Shown: positions 25,805 through 35,466 of the stretch, piece by piece
How the letters are laid out: each line of letters begins with the position of its first letter
Numbering within the stretch: the stretch's first letter is position 1
NCBI RefSeq assembly: GCF_001039355.2
Contig: NW_019775566.1
Span: 114,596 to 166,006 of the forward strand
Direction: 5' to 3'
DNA: 51,411 bases
Source of the DNA: Lingula anatina
Taxonomy: Eukaryota; Brachiopoda; Lingulata; Lingulida; Lingulidae
Translations under genes and position numbers: made by a program
The notes under the pieces: model-generated
What the model was told of the DNA's origin: nothing
The model's database searches: none
What the model saw: the letters and a program-made list of their open reading frames with translations, nothing else

Positions 25805-26733
25805 TGAAGATGAGCAGTGATTCAAAAACTTGCTTTGACTGAAACATTTACTATTAAGCCGTTTGGCTCAAACAACATTATAGTAGAGGATGCTGTCATG
25901 CAGTAGTGATTGTATGGGTTCATAATTAATGGGAAAAACATCTTTTCAAAACAGTTCCTCAAAATGAGTTGATCCACCTACAGTTTTGATTGTTGTGTCG
26001 GGGTGGTTTTAAAAACAAATTGATTATGTTATATCTTAAATGGTCGCCATATAATTCATTGATAGTTAATAGTGAGAACACTTTTTTGTTATACTATAGT
26101 GAATTTAATATTTAAATCATGAAAAAGTACTTTTCCCATCTTATCCATGAAAGAAAAAAGTGGAACTAGCAACCTGTGTCTAATAATCATCTTCAATCTG
26201 AAACCAATTATTACTGAATTATTCACATTTACGGGACAGGAAATGCCGACATTGTTCATAAAAACATGTCCCACCACCTGTGTGCAAGCTGTCATCATTT
26301 AATACAGCACAAACATACCTTTAATTACACGACTGATAACCCAGACACAATATGGTATAAAATTAACAGTCATGCTGTGTGTGATTCCGCATCTCCGAGT
26401 TAATATCTGGCTAAATATCAGGCTAACTATCCACAATTAATCAAAATCACGTCGATAAGTCTAAAATCTGATATTGGATGAATTTTATTTCTGAAACAAT
26501 AGGATTAATGGAAATTTTATATTCACCACTGCTAATATCACCTCAATATGTCCAGAGCACCTTTTTTTAATGCCACAGTAAAAACTTTCAAAAATCCTAG
26601 AGCTGGCATTATTAAGTAAGCCTGTAATCCATCCAAATTTAACTACAACCAATTACTTGGCCCCAACTCAGCATAATCCTGCCCTTCCTCTGGATAATCC
26701 GACTGTGCTGGTATACCTGCGACAGGTAAGTGA

Positions 26734-26743
26734 TGATTGATTA
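26734..26743 (+). promoter_or_regulatory. PBX-HOX-type motif TGATTGATTA
   Basis: TGATTGATTAG occurs here and again at 27849-27859, both in the part of the intron nearest tsh exon 1. TAATGACA follows at 26751-26758. Function is inferred from motif knowledge of PBX/HOX dimers. Confidence 0.35.
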
Positions 26744-27280
26744 GTGCCATTAATGACATATGCTACAGATTGGCTTTATCTAGGTCAATGCATCAGTAAA
26801 CATTATGCACATCAAACTTGACATTATATTAATATACTGCACAAGTCATATTGACAATTCTCCACATTCTGATTTATTGCTGGTATGGTTTATCAACTTA
26901 TCTGGTAGACCATTTGGAAGGAAAAAGGAGTTCTATCTGATCTGGTACAACTGTTTTAACTAAAAATGAACCCACACTCTTGAACATTTTAAATAACCCT
27001 CCTCTTTCTTTCCCATGTTGATGTAAGGGACATTGTTTAGATTAGATGAGGTAGAAATTACAGTGATAGAAATTACTTTTGCTCTGGCTATGCCGTAACA
27101 TGTTCATATTGTAATTGGTAACTATGGCAACTCAGTGGCACCCTGGTGAACAATTCTTTTCTCGTCTATCCAAGTGGAGTTGTCACATAATCACACACGA
27201 CAGTGATTAACTCCATTTGCTTCAATGTTCCACGGAGTGTTACCCCAGTTTACAGCGCATTGTTTTCCCCCTGAAGCTTA

Positions 27281-27293
27281 TGACAGCTGACAG
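27281..27293 (+). promoter_or_regulatory. Two adjacent MEIS-type TGACAG cores
   Basis: TGACAG lies at 27281-27286 and again at 27288-27293, one base apart, within a comparatively GC-balanced stretch of the tsh intron. Function is inferred. Confidence 0.3.
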
Positions 27294-27848
27294 ACTGTTA
27301 TTGTACATGCGGCTAAGAATCGGCGGAGAATTGCAAGAGGTTCCTGTGTGTCGCCCCTTTCCATCACTTTCTGTAATCTGATCGACACAAGTCTTTTGTG
27401 TACAAACCCAGGCAGACTGTTTTCTAAGCCCCTACTCATTAGCCCTTATTTATGTGACTGAAAACTGACAGGTCTGCATAATAAATGGCATTATTTCCCA
27501 CCATATGACTGATAACAAGTTCTATCAATCACACGCAGTAATTTCAGCCAGGCTCCGACATTCTATCATCCAGGCAACCCAGATTACCTTCAAAGCGGAA
27601 TGCTGTCACATTTCATAAACCCACTCCAGATGATAAAATACAATGCCATAGTAACACAACCCTGCACTTCACAGCAACACAAAAACAATCACTATCATCA
27701 GGTGGAGCAATCAATCAAATGGTTGAAAAACAGCTCGCTAGTTGAAAAAGACGGCGGTCTGCAATATTTGATCTACAATGCGTGCCTACTCCTTACTTTT
27801 TCTGTTTGCTTCACTGAGCAAACACACTTACACAAAAGCTAAGGACCG

Positions 27849-27914
27849 TGATTGATTAGCACTGAGAATGAGCCGGCAGCTTCGTACAAAGGGTTTATGA
27901 CAGATGATTGACAG
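27849..27914 (+). promoter_or_regulatory. HOX/PBX/MEIS motif cluster, candidate tsh intronic enhancer
   Basis: Within 66 bases there is TGATTGATTA (27849-27858), TTTATGACAG (27894-27903, a HOX-MEIS composite form) and the exact PBX-MEIS composite TGATTGACAG (27905-27914). The cluster lies about 300 bases inside the intron from the exon 1 donor. Teashirt proteins act with Hox and TALE factors, so feedback by the same network is plausible; no functional evidence is visible. Confidence 0.45.
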
Positions 27915-28202
27915 TGAGTAATGGCCAGACTTGATGAATGCGAGACAAGGTGTCTACCTATGACAGATGGTGTAATAAAAAATAACCGGAGCCTTCTGGA
28001 AGGAAAATGGTTGAATAAACTGGCCTCGCCCATCTTGCATTTTCGAGTTTTTCTCACCACTGAATGTTGATGATTTAAAATGAGAACTGTCAGTAAAATA
28101 ACGATACACAAAGGAAATGTAAACAAATTCATTCAGGTGCCTGACGTGAAATGAAACAGACGACTTTTCAAGTCACGCCGGTTTTCAATCGTTCATACTC
28201 AC

Positions 28203-28242
28203 AGTTATGGCGTTTGGGGCACTCCTGCTTCCGTCTAGGCAT
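28203..28242 (-). CDS. tsh: Teashirt-family transcription factor, first coding exon
   Basis: Forty bases encode MPRRKQECPKRHN plus the first base of a split serine codon. MPRRKQ is the conserved start of TSHZ proteins, and the next exon continues SEEL as in vertebrate TSHZ. The donor is AACT|GTGAGT. Joining this exon to 14050-9876 gives 4215 bases, exactly 1405 codons including the stop. The context before ATG is ACA. A basic N-terminal peptide of this kind recruits co-repressor in related families such as SALL; that role here is inference. Confidence 0.85.
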
Positions 28243-29846
28243 TGTTATAGTATCTGCTGTCGTTCCTTTTCATCTGTGCACACCTCGACTTCGAATTTAG
28301 CGCACAAATTCAGACGACCGTGCAGGTTCAACGTGAGCCACTATTGACCTGCTAATGTAAACCGGAAATGTAGTTCACGCGAGGAATTGTGGGGGAATGT
28401 CCAATAATTGCTCAGAGCATGCTCAGTACTCACATCAAAGAAGAACATATCCGGTCTTTTGGCTGAAGCGATCGGTTTGTCAACATAACATTACAATTAA
28501 AATTTGCGTAAGCTATTCAGTTTCACGAACAATATGTAAACATGTCGAAAAAATACTTGCAAATTAAAACGTCCAATCCATTGATGTGCATGTAGAACAA
28601 TCGGTGTGCGTGAGTTGATTCACGGCTGAAATCCGACGCTTGCCGAGTGCAATAGTACTATAATCACTAATACTGCTACTAGTACTATTAAACAGTAAAG
28701 TGCCCTTTTAAGTCGAGATCTCAGCTAGTGTGGTCCTCTAAGTTTGAAAGAGATAATTTGTGACTTGAAGCATGCCAGCGCCCATAAAAGTGAAGTTATC
28801 AGCAAATCGCCTGAATTTGGCTATATTCACAATTTTCCAAAGCTCCCCACAGAAAATTATAAGGACAAAGAAATGCTTATTTTATCTTGTTTGGTATGAA
28901 TGCCTTAAGTGAGATAGATGGCCTCTGACAATATATGAGTGTGGACAGGGTGGCTTGTTTGGGAACATTACCTAATACATCGGTTTATTGACTTTTATTT
29001 GGCAATCCTGGCATTTTCAGGACTCTAAAGTGTAAATCAATGTGAAATACCTAAGTTATCTTCTACAAAAGAAGTGGTATAAAAAATGATGCAGATATAT
29101 AGAACTTGATGCCTGGAAGCCAGATATTAGATTTTTGAAGCAGTGTTATTATTCAAAGAATTCAAAAAAGGTTCTTAACTACTTTTGTATCAGCAGTGGC
29201 TTCCTGTTGAATATCAAAATTGATGACTAGCAGGATTTTCATTGACACGAGTGTAGAATAAATAAGAGGGAATGAAAGATAGATGTCAGTGCAAGATTGA
29301 TGTACCACCATTCAGAAGATGAAATAATTGCCCATGAATTTACGAAATAAATGCGAAGGACATATATGACAAATTTTCATGTCTGTGACAGTAGTTGAAT
29401 TATTGCTCTTCATGTCATTTCACATTACTCTCTTCATTTGCCCTGAAAATTGGTGAAAAAAAAAAGAAAAACAGGTTGATGCTTTCATTGTTGCACTATT
29501 CGGAGACAGTGTACTACTTTTATGATCACAAAAATAATCGCTTTAGAAAATAGGTAAATGTCTTAAATGCAATTTAATTACAAGTAATATTGAGGAAGAA
29601 AGGAGATTATAAATGAAAAAAATTATTGAGCCTGTGTTTGTGGTAGCTAAGCAAAAACAAATGTGAAAAAAAAGAAAGAAAATAGGTTATTAAAGTGGTG
29701 AATATTTTATTGAATTTCAACCCAAATTCAAACTTCATTCTTATATTAAAATTTCAATCTGGTTTAGTCAAATTTTACTTAAATCCATCTATCTAGATGA
29801 GGTTAAATTTTCCATATACCATACACCAATGTGTTTATCATTACAG
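28243..29846. promoter_or_regulatory. Shared upstream region between tsh and the zinc-finger gene
   Basis: About 1.6 kb separates tsh exon 1 (minus) from the first recognised exon of the zinc-finger gene (plus), so the genes diverge. The part next to tsh is less AT-rich and contains CCGGAAATG, an ETS-type core, near 28363. An upstream noncoding or short coding exon of the zinc-finger gene is expected here, because 29847 is preceded by a splice acceptor; I could not identify it. The rest is AT-rich with no gene seen. Confidence 0.5.
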
Positions 29847-29877
29847 ATTAGGCAGCCTAATAAAGCAGCCTCCAAAA

Positions 29878-31096
29878 ATGATGGACCTGGAGGAGGACAA
29901 CGACCCTCACATCTGCCTGAATTGCAATACCACCATTGTGGGTCTCATGAACTACATCACCCATAAGAAAAGCTTGTGTCCTGCAAAGAAACCTAGTCCT
30001 GCCAGGGCGACAACTGTCTCTAGGAGCTTGCCACATGAAACTGCCGCAGCTAGTAATATAAACAATACAACACACATAAACATATACAGTAACTATACGT
30101 GCACAGATACTGTTGCGCTGAGTAATAATTTTTCAAGCACAGACCCTGTGCAGGAAAGGAGAAGCTTTGTCACCACAGAGGGGACAGCTACAATATCTGA
30201 TAAGGATAACTTGACATGTACGGAGGTGACACCTGTCACTACGGACTTTCTGTTCGATTTTGCCAATGCCGTAACCACTTTCAGCGCTCAAACTTCATCG
30301 AACAGCTCTGTGAGGAATTTTGGTGGAGAACCGTCTTGCAGCCCTATCTATACTCAGTCCAACCTTTCTCTGGATGTCGGTGATGCAAGTAATGGCTTTT
30401 CGCTTCCTGTTTTGAGTCCACCGTCCGATCAACCTGGAAAAGCCCAAGACTCAAATATTCCCCTTGAAGAGAAGGACCAAGATGTGAAACGTCCGGAGGA
30501 TTTCTTTTCTTCTTTAAATTTGCAAGTCAAGCCCAGGACCACTGGAAAAAGTGTACAAACTAAAGATGTCGTCAGTTACACGCCTGCTGAGAATGAAAAA
30601 GACAAGAGTTTACCAATATCCAACTTACTAGAAAATTTGGGATTCTGCAGCGATTCGGAGAATGAAGAGTATGATGAAGAGTCAGAAGAACTAAGTGGTG
30701 AAGAGGAGGAGGATGAAAGTGAAGATGAAACCTGGAAACCTGGTTCTCGACCACCTAGAGGCCACACAGGGGGAAAATGGGAACCTGGTTCTCGACCTCC
30801 CAGAGGCCACACAGGGGGCAAATGGAAACCTGGTTCTCGACCGCCCAGAGGCCACACAGGGGGCAAGTGGGAACCTGGTTCGCGACCACCCAGAGGCCAC
30901 ACAGGGGGCAAATGGGAACCTGGTTCTCGACCGCCTAGAGGCCACACAGGGGGCAAATGGAAACCTGGTTCGCGACCACCCAGAGGCCACACAGGGGGCA
31001 AATGGAAACCTGATACCCAGCAGACTAGGAGCCAGGGAGGTGGTAAAACCATACCAAATACAGTGGCAGAAGGTGGTGGAAAGTGGAAACCTTCAG
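29878..31096 (+). CDS. Multi-C2H2 zinc-finger protein (ZNF407-like?), exon with start and minisatellite
   Basis: The exon begins at 29847 after the acceptor TTATCATTACAG. The first ATG in the open frame is at 29878 (MMDLEEDNDPHIC); the frame stays open to the acceptor, so an upstream coding exon cannot be excluded. Near residues 15-36 is a C2HC finger, CLNCNTTI...HKKSLC. A long Ser/Thr-rich, probably disordered stretch follows, then an acidic run, then six copies of a 15-residue repeat (residues 286-375). The donor is CAG|GTACATC, phase 1. The exon has no second copy in the window. Fingers elsewhere in the gene show it to be a nucleic-acid-binding nuclear protein. Orthology to ZNF407 is suggested only by adjacency to tsh and overall architecture. 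Confidence 0.85.
30733..31002 (+). repeat. Coding minisatellite, six 45-bp units
   Basis: Six exact-length units start at 30733, 30778, 30823, 30868, 30913 and 30958. Each encodes W(K/E)PGSRPPRGHTGGK. Differences between units are mainly K/E at the second residue and silent changes. Diverged half-units (GGGKWKP) follow, and the start of the next coding exon (PPPCHTGGKWMP) is a further diverged unit. The unit length is a multiple of three, so copy-number change keeps the frame. Confidence 0.97.
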
Positions 31097-31132
31097 GTAC
31101 ATCATGCTGCAATGTCTTCGTTATTTATTTTT

Positions 31133-31477
31133 AAAGGGATAATAACTCTTTGTATGAGGTCTATATTTCACAATAAAAGCATTGTGAATAACTCATAGAA
31201 ATAAAATCTATTCTGTTTTACGACAAAAACAGCAGTTATAGCTATTATTCTGATATCTGAGCTTGTCTTCAGACCATGTGACCTCCATTGATGGCTGTAC
31301 TCTGTTATAATCTCTTACTTAAGAGATTTTAACAAAAAACCAAACTTTTTAGAAAAAAACCAGGGACTAACTTTGAATTTAAAAATGGATTCATTAACCA
31401 TTGGTAAGTATGGGAAAATTGTTGTTTACTCCAGGAAAATTAATTTTTTGGCCAAAACGAAGAGTTATTATCCTTTT
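31133..31477. mobile_element. MITE-like element with AAAGGGATAATAACTCTT ends
   Basis: The left end AAAGGGATAATAACTCTT (31133-31150) is matched by AAGAGTTATTATCCTTTT at 31460-31477. The interior near 31385-31460 (ACCATTGGTAAGTATGGG, TTACTCCAGGAAAATTAATT) recurs reverse-complemented at 49645-49758. It lies only 36 bases past a splice donor, and its left end supplies the TAA that would end translation if the intron were retained. Confidence 0.75.
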
Positions 31478-31510
31478 AAGTATATTTTCTTATTTTTATG
31501 ATTTAGGAAG

Positions 31511-31776
31511 TATGGTAATTACTCGATCTTTTCAATGGGGGGAAATTGTGAATTTTACTGATACTGTATTATTTGGTTATAATTCTAAACATCAGAAAAT
31601 TGCTATTGATTGGTAGCAGCAAAATTGAAAAGCAGGTCACTCTATAGTTCTATTCTATGCAGTAAAAGCACCACAAATACTCAATTAAAATATAATTTTG
31701 TACTAGTAAATTATAAAATCGCAAATCTGAAAGTTTCATAATTTTTGCCTATTGAAATGATCGAGTCATTACCATA
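31511..31776. mobile_element. MITE-like element with TATGGTAATTACTCGATC ends
   Basis: Inverted ends of 24 bases (31511-31534 and 31753-31776) match at 22 positions. The length is 266 bases with no coding capacity. Its right half recurs at 47590-47764 with the same GAAATGATCGAGTCATTACC end. Confidence 0.75.
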
Positions 31777-32723
31777 GGTTTTGTATGTGTTATGTTCTTG
31801 GAGATTTTGTTTCTTTTGATTTTTAGGAAGAATGTTTCTTTCATTTTCCTGGAAGGTGTTGTCTCTTGAATAACACTGGAAAGGTTGGTTTCTTTTCAGA
31901 TGCAGGAAAGATTATTAAAAACTAAAAAATCCTTTAAGGGTATTTATTCTTAAATAATTGCAGAAGTATGTTGTATTTTAGTATATGAGGAAGACGTCAG
32001 ACACCTACCTTGCATCTGGAATATAGACATAAAAACAAAGTAATTCTGGGTGCAAGTATAATAGACACTTCTCGAAAAGAAATTTTTATTTAAATAAATG
32101 TTAGTGAAATGCAGAAATTATTAGATTTTTTTTTTTTACTGTTTTGAATTTAGTTCATGTTTGCAAGGGTCAGAATAACATTGAAATGATTATCTAATAG
32201 TAAAAATTCTGTGCACTCTATGAATTCCACACCATGCTAAGAGTTCAAATTTGGTGCTTTTCGGAATAGGGTCTTTTTATTAATATTTCTTCTGATTTTT
32301 TTCAAAGCAAGTGTTTACGACAATAATACACTTATCAGTAAGTTGAAGGCCAGTGCACATAACACCAAGACAATATACTTTGATCTTGTTATGTAAAATG
32401 ACAGTATCTGGACCCATCTTAGTAATGATGATACATACTTTTGATCTGAGAAAGAAGATTAAATCTTGGTTAATGACCTCGTATGACATTTGATTTCTGT
32501 TTAACCAAATGTAGAATCATAGTTAAAGTACAATGTGTCTAACTTACCATATATAATAGGTATTTCCAGTAATACCATGGGAATTTGCTTAATGTGAACC
32601 TCTGTAAAATATGAGTTGGAGATTTGTCCGAGACATGGGCCACTTGCTCCAAGCCCCCTGCTTGTAAAAAAAAGTCTGCCTAAAAAAACATTACCGTTCT
32701 TCAGTTGTGATCTGCAGCATTGT

Positions 32724-32892
32724 CAGGGGCGGATTTAGGGCGTCTTCTGGGTCTTCCGGAAGACGGTCAGATTTTCAAGTTTATATTGATGGGTGTCTTT
32801 TTTTTTCTGTCGGAAGACGGTCAAAAATTGAAGAACAGATCAACAAAGATAATTTGGAAGACTGTCAAAAAATATCTCTGAATCCGCTCCTG
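32724..32892. mobile_element. CAGGGGCGGAT-type MITE, copy 1
   Basis: The ends are CAGGGGCGGATTTAGGG and CTGAATCCGCTCCTG. The flanks carry ATTGT on both sides, a likely 5-base target duplication. The interior holds GGAAGACGGTCA-type repeats. CAGGGGCGGAT termini are widespread among hAT-like non-autonomous elements, although hAT elements normally give 8-base duplications, so the superfamily is uncertain. The copy at 46315-46477 is in the opposite orientation. Confidence 0.8.
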
Positions 32893-35466
32893 ATTGTGAC
32901 CTGGCTAGTGACATGCTGGGCATGTATCAATATTGGTACTTACAGGTGTATTCAATTGTAAGGCACTATCCTATCCAAAGCTATCATAACCCAAGATGTC
33001 TCTGATTTAAACTTTTCTTAAATCTGCCCCCAAATTTTCCATTTCACTAGAATAATGTAAATGTAATGTGAATATAACACAACTTGGCAACTAATTAAAA
33101 CACAGTGAATTGAATTTCATGAGAAAATGTAAAACTGTTTGTTGGACTGTATGGTTTCAGGTCCAAACTATTATTTCTTTAGTGATAGAGGCCGCAATGG
33201 TACAGTTTGAGAGATCCTAAAATATAATTACACTACAGGTTTTTTTATTGTTTTCACAAGTCGATTCGCACAAAAAATTGGATGTTTATTGCTTGGCCTT
33301 GTTGAGCACATAGACTTCATCTCAAAAGTGACCAAAGGTTATATAGTGGATTAGGAAAAATAATTTATCATATCTTAAACATGGTGCCCAAATGTTGGGA
33401 TAAAATGATTCAAGAATGCCATACCTGCCTCCTAGAAGTGCTTCAAAGATAATATAACTGGCATCGGATACTTTTTAGCAAATGCTGAAAACAGTTACTG
33501 TACCCATCTGTTTGAAAGGAGCATTTAAAAAAATGTCACAAAAGTATATTTTGGAGCCAGTCAGTTATTATTTCAAATATTTTTACAATTTAGAGGCATT
33601 TCTTTGCAAGTGTTCTGGAAGGTAGACATAAAATATTTCGATAAATTACAGACAAAGGTGTTTAAAAAGTTGATATTCTTCTTTGGTATAATACAGTAAA
33701 ATGGATGGACGTTGCACATTTAACTGATCTTGCCCTCGTAAGATAGTTGAAGAATAAAGTACTTGCTCTGTGTAATTTCTGGTCACTGACCTCCTCTGTC
33801 ATATAATCTGATTGATGACCGGAATGTGTAGGGGGGGGACTGAATGGAACATGTGCAAAAAATAATAATAAAAAGAATACCAGTGGGTCAACCAGATTAT
33901 CAAAAAGAAGAAGAGGAAGAAAAGAGGAAGAAAAAAAGAATAAAAAAATCTTCAAATTTCCTCTCGAAAATTTAATGCATTGTCCATACTGGGATGTGGC
34001 ATTAGTTGATGAAGCCAATTCATCATGGCTTTAATGTTTGCTGTCGTGCATTATTTCTCATTACTGGCTGCTGGAGGCTGTGGTTAAGTGCACTAATACA
34101 AAAGTGATCTATGATCTCCATCCAAAGACCAGGACATTAACAGACATCCAACATTAGCTACGCCTACTATTTCCTAGAACCAGCCAATGTGGATTAGGGC
34201 CGCGTTCACTCTCGAGTTGAGCAGGTCGATCTGAAAGATGTATGCACTGGCCTAATAGTTTTAATTGTTATTAATACGGCTACGTGAGATGTGCTAGTCT
34301 CTCTTCACAACAAGTCCAATGCTGCTGTAATGAACTTTGAGTAGAATCCACAGTGCTGATGTCATTTTGATTGATCCAAGTGAGTGTAATGTGTAGCCAG
34401 CCTATGAAGAACGGCGAGGACATAGATTACGTCAGATTGATTACCGATTTGAAGAGTTGTGGCGGAACATTTTATGTTGTTGTTAATTATAATGGAAGGG
34501 ACATGTTGTTGAGTCACTGCGGAACAAATTATGGGTTGAGAGAAAAAGGCAATTAATACTCCCATGTTATGTTTGGATTCTGGGCTTAAAGTTCAATTAA
34601 TGATAAGTGGAATTTTGATGAACGTAAATATCAATTGTCTTCTGTATTTCACTGGTTATTGTTTTCTCCTAATAGCCATGGGCTGGTATCATAAAATGTT
34701 TTGATGGAGATTTGATTTCGGATGAATTATTTGTTATTTTAGAGTAATTGTGTCATAGAGTTCATTAAAAAGATGAACAGATAATGCCATATGATGTTAA
34801 TGGAGGACAGGGCTCTTTTCACATCATGCAGTAAATTTAGTGAAACAGTCTCGTAGTGCTTAGAGAGGTCCTAACATGTAAAGAAGTGTCAAGAGTTTTT
34901 ACTCCTTTTTACAAGTTCTCTAAAAGTTCACTTCTGGTCATTCACTTAAGTTAATTAATTGACCATGTCAGCTATGTTAAGAAGACTCTCTTATGTAAGA
35001 ACCAGGATATTAAATTATCGTATAAATTTGCAAAGCATACTGGTACAGACTGGCCTGTATTGCTTAGTATGCCAATCGATGTGAAAAGCTTTCAGAACAC
35101 TGGACTAACAAATCTGTGGATGAAATATGGTGACCCACTAAAAAAAGCTTGCCATTTAATTCCCAATTAGACACTGAATAGATTCCCTGCAGGGATTAAG
35201 CAACAAGCATTCAAGTGGGTGGGCCATGTTTGATCCACAGATCTGTTAGTCTGCTGTTTTGAATGCGCTCTAAGACAATAGAAAGGCATGCAATAAATCT
35301 TGCAAAGTGTGAAAATCAATCATGGGTTATGTGACAAAACTTAAATGATAACTAAGAAAATCACCTTCAACCTTTTGATGATTAGAGATAAAAAGATATC
35401 TGTTTTATGTTATTTCATCATCATAATTTATATATTTGTCTTTTTACTTTTCAAATTATTTTTTAG

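Larger units (their letters stand above)
14051..28202 (-). other. tsh: Long tsh intron (14.15 kb)
   Basis: It joins the donor T|GTGAGT at 28202 to the acceptor TTTTCAG| ending at 14051. The phase is 1: one base from exon 1 plus two from the large exon make a TCT serine codon. It contains no convincing genes. Contents that can be named are MITE-like elements, microsatellites, dispersed repeats and, in its 5' third, homeodomain-type motif clusters. The remaining AT-rich sequence shows nothing I can name. Confidence 0.85.
31097..35466 (+). other. Zinc-finger gene intron 1 (4.4 kb) with MITEs
   Basis: The donor GTACATC follows CAG at 31096; the acceptor ATTTTTTAG ends at 35466. The phase 1 split codon G|AT gives Asp. 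The first part holds three inverted-repeat elements. From about 33576 the intron belongs to the duplicated segment. The stretches 31778-32723 and 32893-33575 show nothing I can name. Confidence 0.85.

Noticed and set aside
29797-29877. Upstream ATG at 29797 as the zinc-finger start
   Set aside because: A good splice acceptor lies at 29846, between it and the finger coding, and the upstream residues look intronic (AT-rich, no conservation cue). The ATG at 29878 is preferred, although an upstream coding exon is not excluded.
30572-31112. Long antisense and alternate-frame open frames over the zinc-finger exon 1
   Set aside because: They arise because the 45-bp repeat has a length divisible by three, which keeps every frame open. 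Only the frame with a C2HC finger and correct splice phases is supported.
33800-33960. Possible low-complexity coding (Ser/Phe/Leu-rich) on the minus strand
   Set aside because: It comes from purine-rich simple sequence (GAAGAAGAGG...), and the length differs in the duplicated copy at 39430-39560.
34371-34556. Short frame MIQVSVMCSQPMKNGED... repeated near 39993
   Set aside because: It is conserved only because the whole intron segment is duplicated. The C-terminus differs through a one-base indel, and no domain is recognised.
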